Origin: Undibacterium umbellatum
GTDB lineage: Bacteria; Pseudomonadota; Gammaproteobacteria; Burkholderiales; Burkholderiaceae_D
Assembly (NCBI RefSeq): GCF_014284125.1
Contig: NZ_JACOFX010000009.1
Coordinates: forward strand, 124,001 to 188,000
Reading direction: 5' to 3'
Length of the DNA stretch: 64,000 bases
The notes under the pieces were generated by a model, which worked only from the letters and a program-made list of their open reading frames with translations, was not told the DNA's origin and made no database searches. Shown here piece by piece: positions 1 through 9,226 of the stretch (position 1 is the stretch's first letter; every line of letters begins with the position of its first letter). The position numbers and the translations under genes were made by a program.

Positions 1-108
1 GGCGTTTTCAATTGCGCATTTACAAAGAAAGCTCTACCATGGCGTTGCATTAATGGCATTGCAAAAACACTCTCATCTTGCAGCAGATAAACTCGGGGCG
101 GGTAATTC
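1..108. other. Left edge, upstream region of the HD-GYP gene
   Basis: No gene or recognisable site is visible in this short stretch. It presumably carries the leader and promoter of the HD-GYP gene that starts at 109. A purine/G-rich stretch (cggggcggg) lies a few bases before that start and may be its ribosome binding site. Confidence 0.4.
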
Positions 109-3021
109 ATGCGCAATAAGAAAAATGTTCACTTTCATATTTACATCTCGTATTTTTTCACCGGCCTGATACTCATCTTCGCGATTGCCATGGGCACCGT
201 ATTGTTTACGCGCATGAGTACAATCATTCTCTCTCAGGCCGACAGCAGCTACGCACTCATCGGGAATGAAGTTGCCAGTAATGTCAAAGATATTTACGAG
301 CCAGTCAGGAACCAAACCGAAATCCTGGCGCAATCGCAACCTGTTTCAGGTAAAAATCTGAATGAGCGCCTGAACCATGTCAATTATCTGGCCAAGGCCA
401 TCGTCAGTGTCAAATCTGCTACCTCCGCCTATGTCGGTTTTTCCAATGGAGAATTTTTTCTTTTGCGGCAATACGCCAAGTCGAATGGCAGCAAAGGTAT
501 TTTCAAAGCGCCCTTAAATACTGCATGGATAGTACAAAGCACCAGTGTGGAGACGGACAAGCTACAAGAACATGTCGTCTATCTGGATGACAAACTCAAT
601 GAAATCGAGCGCCAGTCTATTCCAGCTCGTAACTTTGATCCTCGCTCACGTGGCTGGTATGAAACTGCCATGAAGAATCCTGCACAGGCAAATGTATCAG
701 AGCCATATTATTTTTTCACTACCGGGCAAATAGGCGTCACCTATGCGCAAAAGATCGTTGATGCCGATGCAGTTGTGGGCATAGACATAGAGTTACCCAC
801 GATACATGAAACTATCAGAAACAGCAGTGTCACCCCTTCGACCAGGATGGCCCTGATAGACCGCAAGGGCCAATTACTAGCCTGGCAAAATGGCAAACAA
901 TCTGCCTACAAACCGCAAATCATTACCCGTCTGGACGGCGTGCAGAGCTTGCCCACTCTGGCAGAGCAGGACGCACCTGTACTTAATAAAATCAACGAAA
1001 TGGCAAGCGCGAATACACAGAGTAGCCAGGCACTGGAAATGATAGGCAAAACCTGGGCTACTTATCAGGCAAGCATACAAATCCCTGGCGGACACGACTT
1101 GCGCATCCTGATTGCCAGCCCCCATGATGAACTGCTGGCTGGCATCATCAAGATGCGCAGACAAAGCATTGCCTTGTTTGTCGTGCTGCTGGTGTTGGGT
1201 CTGGGTCTGACCATTTATTTCTCACGTCTGGCATCCAAGCCTCTCAAACAATTAAATGACGAGGCCAGCAAGATTGCCCGCTTCGATTTCAAGAGCCCCA
1301 TCAAGATCGAGTCACGCATCAAGGAAATCGCCGACCTCAGTAATTCCATGCGCGGCATGAAAGCAACCATCCGTTCCTTCCTCGACATAGCCAGTAGCCT
1401 TGCATCAGAAACCAATTATGACAAATTGCTCGCTCGGGTACTCAAAGAAATGTCGGAAATCACCGAGGCCAAGTCAGGCATACTTTATCTCTATCAGCCT
1501 CAAGAGCAGGCCATGCAAGTAGTGCAAGCCTATGTCGACCATCAAGTGCTGGAAACCAGTGCTCACGGCATCAGCATGACAGACGAAAACCACCCGGTCA
1601 TCAAGGCTTGTAAGTCGCGTAGCAGCATTTGCCATTTGCAGGCAGACGAACTGGCAAGCCACTTCAGTGCCCTGCCCGCCACAGACCACGCCACTACCCT
1701 GATCGCCATCCCTTTAAAGGATAGAAACAATACCCTGGTCGGTGCAATCGCCCTGGTCATCGATGATGCAAGCATAGACCCCGGCAGGCAAGCCATGGCC
1801 GAGGCCGTGTCTGGTGCTGCAGCAGTCGCCATAGAAAACCAGCGCCTGATACAAGAACAAAAAGCCTTGCTGGAAGCCTTCATACAACTCATCGCCAGCG
1901 CCATCGATGCCAAGAGTCCTTACACCGGCGGCCACTGCCAGCGAGTGCCAGTACTAACCAAGTTATTGGCCCAGGCCGCCTGCAAGGAAACAGAGGGCCC
2001 GTTTGCCGGCTTTCAGCTGAGCGAAGCAGAATGGGAAGAACTGCACATCGCCGCCTGGCTGCATGACTGCGGCAAAGTCACCACGCCAGAATACATCGTC
2101 GACAAAGCCACAAAACTCGAAACCCTGTATGACCGCATCCATGAAATACGCATGCGCTTTGAAGTCTTGAAACGCGATGCGCAGATTGACTATTGGCAAG
2201 CCATTGCCAATGGTGGCAATGCGACGGAACTGAAAACCCAGCTCGACGCCAATCTGGCAAAGCTAGACTGCGATTTCGCCTTCCTTGCCGAATGCAATGA
2301 AGGCGGTGAGTTCATGGCCCCCGACAAAGTCGCCCGCATTCAAGACATCGCCGGACGCCACTGGCTCAGGACCCTGTCTGACCGCATCGGCATTTCACAT
2401 GATGAAAAAGAACGCAAGAACCGCACAACAGAACCGTGCTTGCCAGTGCAGGAACAACTGCTGAGCGACAAGCCAGAACACATCTTCACTCGCTCAACCC
2501 GCGACACCATCACACCTGACAACCCCTGGGGCTTCAAAGTCAAAGTGCCAGAGCACCTGTACAACCGTGGTGAGGTGTATAACCTGACCGTCGCACGAGG
2601 CACCCTGTCAGAAGAAGAACGCTATAAAATCAATGAACACATGATACAAACCATCATGATGCTGGAAAAACTGCCCTTCCCGCGCCACCTTGCCAGAGTT
2701 CCGGAAATCGCCGGTGGTCATCATGAAAAAATGGATGGCACAGGCTACCCCAAACGACTGGCCGCCGCCGACATGAGCATCCCCGCCCGCATGATGGCGA
2801 TAGCCGACATCTTCGAAGCCTTGACCGCAGCCGACCGCCCCTACAAAAAAGGCAAAACCTTGTCAGAAGCCATCAAGATCATGAGCTTCATGAAAAAAGA
2901 CCATCATATAGATGCCGAGTTGTTTTCCCTGTTTTTAAAGTCTGGCACTTATCTGGAATATGCCAAGATGTTCATGAATACAGATCAGATTGATGAATTT
3001 GATATTCATGCTTATGTTTGA
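109..3021 (+). CDS. Membrane-bound HD-GYP domain protein with extracytoplasmic sensor and GAF domain
   Basis: A 970-residue signalling protein. A membrane span lies near residues 10-35. A periplasmic dCache-like sensor region follows to about 340, then a second span near 348-370, HAMP-like and GAF-like regions (about 370-590), and an HD-GYP domain. The HD pair is in LHDCGK (about 651) and the GYP signature in HHEKMDGTGYP (about 870). HD-GYP proteins usually hydrolyse cyclic di-GMP to GMP, so a ligand-responsive phosphodiesterase is the likely role. Roughly 200 residues separate HD from GYP where about 60 is usual, so this is an expanded variant. It stands alone and converges on the downstream 2OG-oxygenase gene. 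The ligand is not predictable. Confidence 0.88.
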   Translation: MRNKKNVHFHIYISYFFTGLILIFAIAMGTVLFTRMSTIILSQADSSYALIGNEVASNVKDIYEPVRNQTEILAQSQPVSGKNLNERLNHVNYLAKAIVSVKSATSAYVGFSNGEFFLLRQYAKSNGSKGIFKAPLNTAWIVQSTSVETDKLQEHVVYLDDKLNEIERQSIPARNFDPRSRGWYETAMKNPAQANVSEPYYFFTTGQIGVTYAQKIVDADAVVGIDIELPTIHETIRNSSVTPSTRMALIDRKGQLLAWQNGKQSAYKPQIITRLDGVQSLPTLAEQDAPVLNKINEMASANTQSSQALEMIGKTWATYQASIQIPGGHDLRILIASPHDELLAGIIKMRRQSIALFVVLLVLGLGLTIYFSRLASKPLKQLNDEASKIARFDFKSPIKIESRIKEIADLSNSMRGMKATIRSFLDIASSLASETNYDKLLARVLKEMSEITEAKSGILYLYQPQEQAMQVVQAYVDHQVLETSAHGISMTDENHPVIKACKSRSSICHLQADELASHFSALPATDHATTLIAIPLKDRNNTLVGAIALVIDDASIDPGRQAMAEAVSGAAAVAIENQRLIQEQKALLEAFIQLIASAIDAKSPYTGGHCQRVPVLTKLLAQAACKETEGPFAGFQLSEAEWEELHIAAWLHDCGKVTTPEYIVDKATKLETLYDRIHEIRMRFEVLKRDAQIDYWQAIANGGNATELKTQLDANLAKLDCDFAFLAECNEGGEFMAPDKVARIQDIAGRHWLRTLSDRIGISHDEKERKNRTTEPCLPVQEQLLSDKPEHIFTRSTRDTITPDNPWGFKVKVPEHLYNRGEVYNLTVARGTLSEEERYKINEHMIQTIMMLEKLPFPRHLARVPEIAGGHHEKMDGTGYPKRLAAADMSIPARMMAIADIFEALTAADRPYKKGKTLSEAIKIMSFMKKDHHIDAELFSLFLKSGTYLEYAKMFMNTDQIDEFDIHAYV

Positions 3022-3051
3022 TAGCCCATGCTGCACGTCAGAAGCATCAAC

Positions 3052-3765
3052 TCATGCAGCATCATGAAAGATGATGCCTGCAGTAAAACGCTGACCTTGC
3101 CTGATGCGGCTGACGCCGTGGCGCAAATTGACACGGTAAAACCCCCTGCTACCTTTTGCTGGCCGCATACTGACGGCAAAGATGACACCCTCTCCTTTGT
3201 CCAGATGGACAACCTCAGCCTTGCTTTGCATGCGTGGCCGCTGTTCCACCAGGACAAATTCTCCACCGCCAAAGTCCTGCCCTGGTGCGGACAGCAAGAC
3301 CGCAGCCTGCAAAGGGAAAACATGCTCACCGTATAAATCCTGATGCAGGCAATTATAGTCGTCAGCCTGGTATTTCAGGATCAATGGTGTCGGTCTGGTC
3401 TGCCCAGCATCATGGCAGCATCGCAGCATGTCATCGAGTTGCTGGGGAAATTCTTGTGACAAGCCCATGAGTTTATTCCAGCGGTTGGCCAGCCCGGCAA
3501 GATGGGGGTAAAAATACTCGCGCATTTCCTGTATCACAGGAGGTAAAGGATACTTGAAGTACTGATACTCGCCCTGGCCAAAGCCATGTCTGGCCATGAT
3601 GATTTTACTGCGATACAAATCCTGTGCTGCATATAGTGCCTGCAGATTGTCGCATTCATCCATCGTCAGCAAACTGCCCGTCGTGGCAAAACCCCGCGCG
3701 TCCAGTTCAGCCAGTATCCTGTCCCATTCCAGCGAGGCAATACGTTTGGACAAATCACCTGTCAT
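3052..3765 (-). CDS. 2OG-Fe(II) oxygenase encoded with Ada
   Basis: A 237-residue protein of the 2-oxoglutarate/Fe(II) dioxygenase superfamily. The iron-binding facial triad is visible as HQD (in NCLHQDLYGEH) and a C-terminal His in NLRHGVSRIRQGQR, whose Arg would bind 2-oxoglutarate. It resembles prolyl-hydroxylase-like oxygenases more than AlkB in its spacing. Its ATG overlaps the ada stop codon (ATGA), so the two are almost certainly co-transcribed and translationally coupled. The context suggests a part in the alkylation response, for example oxidative removal of alkyl groups or repair-linked protein hydroxylation. The substrate is unknown. Confidence 0.82.
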   Translation of the reverse strand: MTGDLSKRIASLEWDRILAELDARGFATTGSLLTMDECDNLQALYAAQDLYRSKIIMARHGFGQGEYQYFKYPLPPVIQEMREYFYPHLAGLANRWNKLMGLSQEFPQQLDDMLRCCHDAGQTRPTPLILKYQADDYNCLHQDLYGEHVFPLQAAVLLSAPGQDFGGGEFVLVEQRPRMQSKAEVVHLDKGEGVIFAVSMRPAKGSRGFYRVNLRHGVSRIRQGQRFTAGIIFHDAA

Positions 3766-4853
3766 GTTTCAGATTCCCGCTTCAGTAAGGCTTTCTTGCG
3801 TTCCATCCCCCAGCGATAGCCAGTTACATCACCATCAGAACGTATGACTCTGTGACAGGGTATCGCCACAGCAAACTGGTTGGATGCACAGGCATTGGCC
3901 ACCGCCCTTACAGAACTGGGCGAGCCTATACGCTTGGCAATTTCTGCATAACTGGCGGTCTGCCCCGGAGGGATATCCTGCAAGGCTTTCCATACTCTTT
4001 GCTGGAAAGCCGTACCCTGCACATCCAGCGGCAAATCCAGTAATCCTCGTGGTTGCTGTATATATGCCAGGATGCTGGTGACCCATTCTTTGAAATGCGT
4101 TTCTGCCGCTCGGATGCTGGCTTTGGGGAAACGCTGCTGCAATACCTGCTCCAGCACACTGGCTGAATCACCAAATTCTATTGTGCAAATGCCCTTTTCT
4201 GTCGAGGCTATCAACAACAAACCCAATGCGCTTTCACAAACCATATACTGCATCTGCAAATCCTCAGCACCCGCCCGGTAAGCCTTGGGCGACATACCCA
4301 GCATTGCCCCGGCCATTTCATAAAAGCGACTGGCAGAATTGTAGCCTGCATCATAAATTGCCCCGGAGATTGAAGCGGACTGATTCAGCAAAGACCTGAC
4401 TTTTTCTTTTTGCAGGGCAGACTGATATTGTTTGGGAGTGACTCCAGTAAGCTCTTTGAAAATGCGGTGAAAATGATGAGGACTCATTGCCATCTTGCTT
4501 GCAAGGGTTTCAAGCTTCAGAGGTGCTTCGCTGTTTTTGATCAACTGACAGGCAGTTTCTATCATGCTGTTTCTGCTGTGCTCCTGGCTCACGCCATCCG
4601 GGTGACAACGCTTGCATGCGCGATAGCCCGCTTGCTGAGCCAGCACTGTTGTTTCATAAAATTCCACATTCTGCCGCTTGGCCGTTTTGGCGGGACAAGA
4701 AGGCCGGCAATATATGCCCGTAGTTTTTACTGCAAAAACAAACTCGCCATCCAGGTCGCGGTTCTTTATACAAACTGCGTCCCAACGCACATCATCAAGA
4801 TCAACTGGCATGGCTGGTCCCTTTTTTTCCCTGACATTTGCATATGTAAGCAT
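3762..4853 (-). CDS. ada: Ada: bifunctional methylphosphotriester/O6-methylguanine-DNA methyltransferase and transcriptional activator
   Basis: A 363-residue protein with all three Ada parts. The N-terminal zinc domain has Cys49, Cys53, Cys80 and Cys83 (TGIYCRPSC ... CKRC), matching the methyl-accepting centre of E. coli Ada. An AraC-type helix-turn-helix region covers about 95-190. The C-terminal O6-alkylguanine transferase has the acceptor Cys333 in AIPCHRV. Methylation of the N-terminal Cys by phosphotriesters turns Ada into an activator of its own promoter. The start is supported by GGAG seven bases upstream. An Ada box lies about 65 bp upstream, which supports autoregulation. The gene is first in an operon with the 2OG oxygenase. 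Confidence 0.95.
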   Translation of the reverse strand: MLTYANVREKKGPAMPVDLDDVRWDAVCIKNRDLDGEFVFAVKTTGIYCRPSCPAKTAKRQNVEFYETTVLAQQAGYRACKRCHPDGVSQEHSRNSMIETACQLIKNSEAPLKLETLASKMAMSPHHFHRIFKELTGVTPKQYQSALQKEKVRSLLNQSASISGAIYDAGYNSASRFYEMAGAMLGMSPKAYRAGAEDLQMQYMVCESALGLLLIASTEKGICTIEFGDSASVLEQVLQQRFPKASIRAAETHFKEWVTSILAYIQQPRGLLDLPLDVQGTAFQQRVWKALQDIPPGQTASYAEIAKRIGSPSSVRAVANACASNQFAVAIPCHRVIRSDGDVTGYRWGMERKKALLKRESET

Positions 4854-4919
4854 ACTGATTCTCCGCCTTGAGCAATGCTCTCAATATAGAGAATTGCTAC
4901 ATTGCCCGCATCCCGTTTC

Positions 4920-4932
4920 TTGCTTTCAAATT
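4920..4932 (-). promoter_or_regulatory. Predicted Ada box facing ada
   Basis: On the minus strand this reads AATTTGAAAGCAA, an exact match to the AAT-N6-GCAA pattern bound by methylated Ada in enterobacterial ada promoters. A TATATT -10-like hexamer begins 31 bases further on, so the box would lie just upstream of a -35 position, as in Ada-activated promoters. Confidence 0.7.
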
Positions 4933-4975
4933 TTGTCTTCATTGTAAACGATGCAACCAAGACAAATCGCAAGCA

Positions 4976-4988
4976 AATTTGAAAGCAA
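4976..4988 (+). promoter_or_regulatory. Predicted Ada box facing the flavin reductase gene
   Basis: The same AATTTGAAAGCAA sequence occurs on the plus strand. An AATACA hexamer about 30 bases downstream (near 5018) could serve as the -10, mirroring the ada side. If functional, it places the flavin reductase gene in the adaptive response. Confidence 0.6.
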
Positions 4989-5123
4989 GAAACAGGGTTT
5001 CAAGCGAGGCACAGCGCAATACATTGGCGCTGTTGTCAATCCCAACCACTTAACAATTGCTGCCCGGCCAACTGAAGGACAACACATCTTGTTCCAACAT
5101 TTCTTCCATTTTGAAAGCCATAT

Positions 5124-5789
5124 ATGCATAAGACCATAGAACCAGCCATACACTATTGGGGCACGCCCGTCGTCTTGATCAGCACCCTGAATGAAGATGA
5201 CAGCAGCAATCTAGCGCCCATATCCTCAGCCTGGTGGATAGGCTGGAGCTGCATGCTGGGCCTGGATGCCAGCTCACAAACCAGTATCAACCTCATGCGT
5301 GAACGCGAATGCGTACTCAACCTGGCCTCTGCCGACCTCGTGCCGGCCGTCAACCGCCTGGCCTTATTAACAGGTGCAGCCGATGTTCCCAAACACAAGC
5401 GATTTCTGGGATACCAGCATGAGGCCAATAAATTTGCCGTCGCCGGCTTGACACCGGAAGCATCGCTGGACGTCAAACCACCCCGCGCCAAAGAATGCCT
5501 TGTGCAACTGGAAGCCAGAGTAGAAGACATCAAGTCTTTCGGCAGCAAAGACCCGCGCATGGCCATACCCACCATTGCCGTCGAATTGCGCATCGTCAAA
5601 ACCCATGTCGATGAAAGCATATTGCAAGCACCAGATTCTCATCGCATCGACACCGAAGCCTGGTCACCACTCCTGATGACATTCAGAAAGCTATATGGCA
5701 ATCCCCAGCACCTGGCAGAGTCACGCCTGGCAAATGGGCCAGAAGAGTTCTACGCTCCCTGGAAATTTGCTAACCCCAAGATTGCCTGA
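5124..5789 (+). CDS. Flavin reductase family protein
   Basis: A 221-residue protein of the FMN-binding split-barrel flavin reductase / flavoredoxin-like family. Features seen are an early strand TPVVLISTLNEDDSSNLAPISS, the family pattern for the FMN-binding face, and the segment RECVLNLASADLV. Such proteins bind FMN and either pass electrons to partner oxygenases or act as flavoredoxins. It has no signal peptide, so it is cytoplasmic. It is divergent from ada across a symmetric pair of Ada boxes, so it may be induced by alkylation. The partner and substrate cannot be told from sequence. Confidence 0.83.
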   Translation: MHKTIEPAIHYWGTPVVLISTLNEDDSSNLAPISSAWWIGWSCMLGLDASSQTSINLMRERECVLNLASADLVPAVNRLALLTGAADVPKHKRFLGYQHEANKFAVAGLTPEASLDVKPPRAKECLVQLEARVEDIKSFGSKDPRMAIPTIAVELRIVKTHVDESILQAPDSHRIDTEAWSPLLMTFRKLYGNPQHLAESRLANGPEEFYAPWKFANPKIA

Positions 5790-6000
5790 TGCACCTGAGC
5801 CGCCCAATCACCATGCAGCGTGCCCAAGTTTGCCCCGTTCTGCTTGCACGCCTGGGCACATCAATTCAATCTCCTTCGATGGAAAAGACCTGCCGTGCGC
5901 AGCCTGATTGATATGCTGGATGAGAGGCTTAAGGGCGCGAAGTCACCTGTCTCGAAAAAACCGAGCTGATATTCTGACATTTTCATGATCTGCAAGGCGA
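5790..6000. other. Intergenic region, no recognised feature
   Basis: This 211-bp stretch separates two genes read in the same direction. I see no clear hairpin terminator or known operator. The sequence aaggcga immediately before 6001 is a plausible ribosome binding site for the GTG start of the next gene. Confidence 0.4.
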
Positions 6001-8178
6001 GTGGCACTCATCCCATACTTAAGTATCGACGACATGCCAGCCAAGCTCAGCGATGCAGATGACCGATATAATTCGCCAGAATCTCACTTACATAGAACCA
6101 GATTACCCGTGCCATTATCCCCTCTTCTTGAACAAAACATCCGTCACTCCTGCAATACGCAGGCCCTGCTCAGGGCAGCGTTGCTGCGAAGTGACTTTGA
6201 GTATCTTGAACATTTCTTTGCCGATATTGACACCAGGAGCAAGAACAATGGCGGGGATAACCACGAGGAAGTGCAAGCCTTTGTACATTTCCATGTCTTG
6301 TTCGATGCCTATACATTTCCCGAAACCAAAAAGCAGCTAGCTTTGCTGCATGCATGGACGGCAGCATACCCGCACAGTTATTACGCACACTATTTCTTAG
6401 GTGAATTTTGGGAACTGGTAGCAGCAGACATTCGTACTACCGGGCTGGCCATGGATGTTGAACCAGATCGCTGGGAAGCTGCAGCATTGGCACGAGACAA
6501 TGCCGCGATCACTTTGTTGCATGCGCTCACTCTGGACGCGCAACCAGTGCGTGCTCTTTCCTTAATGATGCGCCTGTTTGCCTATCTGGGTGAACCTGCC
6601 TGGATGGACAATCTGTTCCGCCATCAAGCTGGTGAAGTCACTGACAACAGCGACGACATCTCGCCCGCCGGGCATCAACGATTTGCAACATATGGCGGCA
6701 GTTTGCTGACGCCCCCCACGCAGTTACCTGCCTTGTTGCAAACTCGTGATCCTGATGAAGCCGGATATTCATACTGGCTGGCGCAAATTCTACGCTTTTG
6801 TCCAAATTGCCTTGACGCACTGACCACAGCCACCTACTACCTGACACCACGCTGGTATGGCAGCCACCGGCACATGAAAGCCTTCATCAACGGGCCCCAA
6901 TGCGCGGCCCTGACGGAAGGGCAACGTGGTGACCTGTGGTGGGTGAAGGAATTCGATTATCTGGAAGACTTGCCCGATCATGCCGAAGATCACGATGATA
7001 ATAACCCGGGAACAGATAAGTCCCTGCATCGCCAGGCTTACCAGCGATTGCTGGCACGCCCCCTACTGGACCATACCCGTATAGACACACTGTTTGCCTA
7101 TGCCAAGTTTTGCAGCTACTACGGCGAACTGGATGAAGCATATGCCATGGCGGCAGAGGCTTGCAAATTGCAAGCGCAATGTGGCTGGCACAAACCCGTC
7201 AAACTCAGCAATTTTGAGTATCTGGCCCAAGACCTGATTGTGGAAGGCATACCCGATCCGGACGGAGTACTGGCGCATGTATTGCAAGTGGCCGAGTACT
7301 TTGAAGAGTCGTCCTGGTTCCTGCTACTGGCCTGTGCCGCACGCCACGAAGGAAAATGGGGCATGCCGCAGGAACCGTTTCCAGGCCAATTTGAGCGTTT
7401 ACTGACATTAATCGCCGCTATCGAGAGCAAACATGACAGCGTAACCGAAGTACTGGAATTGCTGTGGAACGGCGGTCATGAGCAAGCCAGTTGGTGGCTG
7501 GCTCATGAGTTGGCGCATCGCGGCGTGGCGCTTGCACAGTGTTTTCTGGCAAATGTCTATCGCGGCGAGTATGAAGATGGCCCGGAAATCCAGGTGGATG
7601 AAAAAATGGCGGAACAATGGCAGCGCAGTGCCGCTGCAGCGGCGATCCCCCATTCCAAGGCAGCTTATCTGCTTGCCAGAAATTACTTGGTGCCACCTGC
7701 CTTTACCAGACAAAAAAAACCTGAATATCTTTATACGAAACAATTACTGGAAAAGGCATTGGCAGCCGACATCGACGGCGCAAAATTATTGCTAATGCAG
7801 ATCATTGTCAATAGTGGCAGTCCTGAAGAAGCAGCCTGGGTACATGCAGAACTAATACCGTCATTGCTGGAAAGCGACGATAACACCGAGCAACTGATCA
7901 CCAGTGTATTCCTGTCTTACATGTATGGAACGGGGCAAGGCGTTGCCCTTTCACCGTTTCTTGCGCATGCCTGGGCCAATTATGCACAATCCATAGACGA
8001 AGAAGAAGTCCATAAATACTATCTGGATACCACATTGCTGCTCTATCGCAAGCTACTAATCAACAATGGCATCCGTGGCTGGTTCAACCGCCTGCGCAAA
8101 GACACCCCTTGGCGCGAACTGGTTCGCACAGCAGAAGCCTATCTTCCACCTGATTTTGATGGAGATGCGGATGACTGA
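6001..8178 (+). CDS. DUF4034-type tetratricopeptide-like protein
   Basis: A 725-residue protein starting at a GTG codon. It has no signal peptide or membrane span and is built of helical repeats. The N-terminal part, with LHAWTAAYPHSYYAHYFLGEFWE near residues 120-140, resembles the DUF4034 family. A WWLAHELAHRGVALAQCFLANVY-like segment and later stretches resemble Sel1 repeats (about 500-640). A cytoplasmic scaffold or interaction role is the most that can be said, and no catalytic motif is seen. It stands alone, flanked by short non-coding gaps. Confidence 0.75.
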   Translation: MALIPYLSIDDMPAKLSDADDRYNSPESHLHRTRLPVPLSPLLEQNIRHSCNTQALLRAALLRSDFEYLEHFFADIDTRSKNNGGDNHEEVQAFVHFHVLFDAYTFPETKKQLALLHAWTAAYPHSYYAHYFLGEFWELVAADIRTTGLAMDVEPDRWEAAALARDNAAITLLHALTLDAQPVRALSLMMRLFAYLGEPAWMDNLFRHQAGEVTDNSDDISPAGHQRFATYGGSLLTPPTQLPALLQTRDPDEAGYSYWLAQILRFCPNCLDALTTATYYLTPRWYGSHRHMKAFINGPQCAALTEGQRGDLWWVKEFDYLEDLPDHAEDHDDNNPGTDKSLHRQAYQRLLARPLLDHTRIDTLFAYAKFCSYYGELDEAYAMAAEACKLQAQCGWHKPVKLSNFEYLAQDLIVEGIPDPDGVLAHVLQVAEYFEESSWFLLLACAARHEGKWGMPQEPFPGQFERLLTLIAAIESKHDSVTEVLELLWNGGHEQASWWLAHELAHRGVALAQCFLANVYRGEYEDGPEIQVDEKMAEQWQRSAAAAAIPHSKAAYLLARNYLVPPAFTRQKKPEYLYTKQLLEKALAADIDGAKLLLMQIIVNSGSPEEAAWVHAELIPSLLESDDNTEQLITSVFLSYMYGTGQGVALSPFLAHAWANYAQSIDEEEVHKYYLDTTLLLYRKLLINNGIRGWFNRLRKDTPWRELVRTAEAYLPPDFDGDADD

Positions 8179-8433
8179 TGGACTGTAACAGCAGAGACGC
8201 TTAAAGAACACGGGAAACCATCAGGATCTGTATCATGCTCAAGCAAGGAAGTCGCTGATCCCATGTATGCAGCGCCAGAGAGCCAGCCATTTATTCTGCT
8301 GGCCTTGCGGCAAGCATTACAATGCATCGCACCAGATGTACTTTGTCCGTTAGTAAACACAGCAAAGTCAGCTTGGGTTGAATACTACTTTCTTTGGTAT
8401 CCTGCAAGCCCGCATGAATAGCCACTTCCTGAC
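8179..8433. other. Intergenic region, no recognised feature
   Basis: About 255 bp without a supported gene. No clear terminator hairpin or operator was found. The start of the following gene lacks an obvious Shine-Dalgarno sequence. Confidence 0.35.
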
Positions 8434-9117
8434 ATGAAATACTTGATCCCCACTACCCTGCTCTTCTTGTCTGTGCTGGCTTTCGGCCAAGGCAAAGATG
8501 GAAAAAATACCTGTACAGACGCGTTACCGCCAAGCGCAGACAACTTGAAAAATTTGGGAATGCAATTGCCCCTGACCAAGCATTTTTGCTACAGCGATCA
8601 CGGTGGCAACTATGTTCTTTACCTGACTGAAAAGCAGGACAAGGTGTTTGCAGCGGATAAATTATCCAGTGCAATAGAGGCCCATCTTTTCCAAGTCCAG
8701 AATGATAAATCCCTCACCAAAGTGCTTAGCATACGTGACAAGGCCGGGAACAATGAAGCAGGCCTGGAATTCTGGAGCAAGCTGACCGAGATCACCGACA
8801 TAGACAAGGATGGCAACATCGACCCCATCCTGGTCTATCGCTTTTATAACGCCGACGATGATAGCAAAGTCAACTATGATACTTTTGCCGGACGCATCAA
8901 GATCATCCTGTTTTACAAGGGCGAGAAAGTCGTGATAAGTGCGATTACAGGTGATCTGGATGGTGAACGCCTGACAACTGCAACAGAGAATTTTTTCTCA
9001 CTGCCTGCGTCAGTGCAAAAACATCTGGTGAAGAAGATGATAGGAATGTACAAGGATAATTTGTACGGATTTGATAATAGTTACAAATATTTTCCGCAAA
9101 AGCCTAAAGGGAATTAA
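8434..9117 (+). CDS. Exported hypothetical protein
   Basis: A 227-residue protein with a short signal peptide (MKYLIPTTLLFLSVLAFG, cleavage near residue 18-20). Two Cys residues in the N-terminal third (about 27 and 50) could form a disulfide. The central DIDKDGNIDP segment resembles a calcium-binding EF-hand-like or FG-GAP-like loop, as seen in secreted proteins that report a dissolved-mineral or surface state. I do not recognise the family with confidence. It is followed by REP sequences rather than by another gene of the same operon. Confidence 0.7.
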   Translation: MKYLIPTTLLFLSVLAFGQGKDGKNTCTDALPPSADNLKNLGMQLPLTKHFCYSDHGGNYVLYLTEKQDKVFAADKLSSAIEAHLFQVQNDKSLTKVLSIRDKAGNNEAGLEFWSKLTEITDIDKDGNIDPILVYRFYNADDDSKVNYDTFAGRIKIILFYKGEKVVISAITGDLDGERLTTATENFFSLPASVQKHLVKKMIGMYKDNLYGFDNSYKYFPQKPKGN

Positions 9118-9134
9118 TCAGCGCTTTTTAATTT

Positions 9135-9222
9135 CGTGGGAGTGGCTTTAGCTGCGAACAGCTCGCCATATAGATCTTTCCCACTTGTGTAGGGCATTCG
9201 CGGCTGAAGCTGCTCCTACGGC
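9135..9222. repeat. REP-type inverted pair
   Basis: The segment near 9135-9163 (GTGGGAGTGGCTTTAGC...) and the reverse complement of 9189-9222 (GTAGGAGCAGCTTCAGC...) are near-identical. They match the Pseudomonas/Xanthomonas-type REP core (a GTGGGAGCGGCTTTAGCCGCGAA-like sequence). Two REPs in opposite orientation about 25 bp apart form a REPIN-like unit. These are normally mobilised in trans by RAYT transposases, and none is encoded in the window. Confidence 0.75.
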
Positions 9223-9226
9223 GGCA

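Larger units (their letters stand above)
4915..4993. repeat. Inverted repeat carrying two opposed Ada boxes
   Basis: Two 19-bp arms (4915-4933 and 4975-4993) are perfect reverse complements around a 41-bp spacer. A second, inner inverted repeat (TTGTCTT / AAGACAA) lies within the spacer. Each arm contains one Ada-box sequence. The element sits between ada and the flavin reductase gene, and the arrangement suggests a shared two-way control region. Confidence 0.85.
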
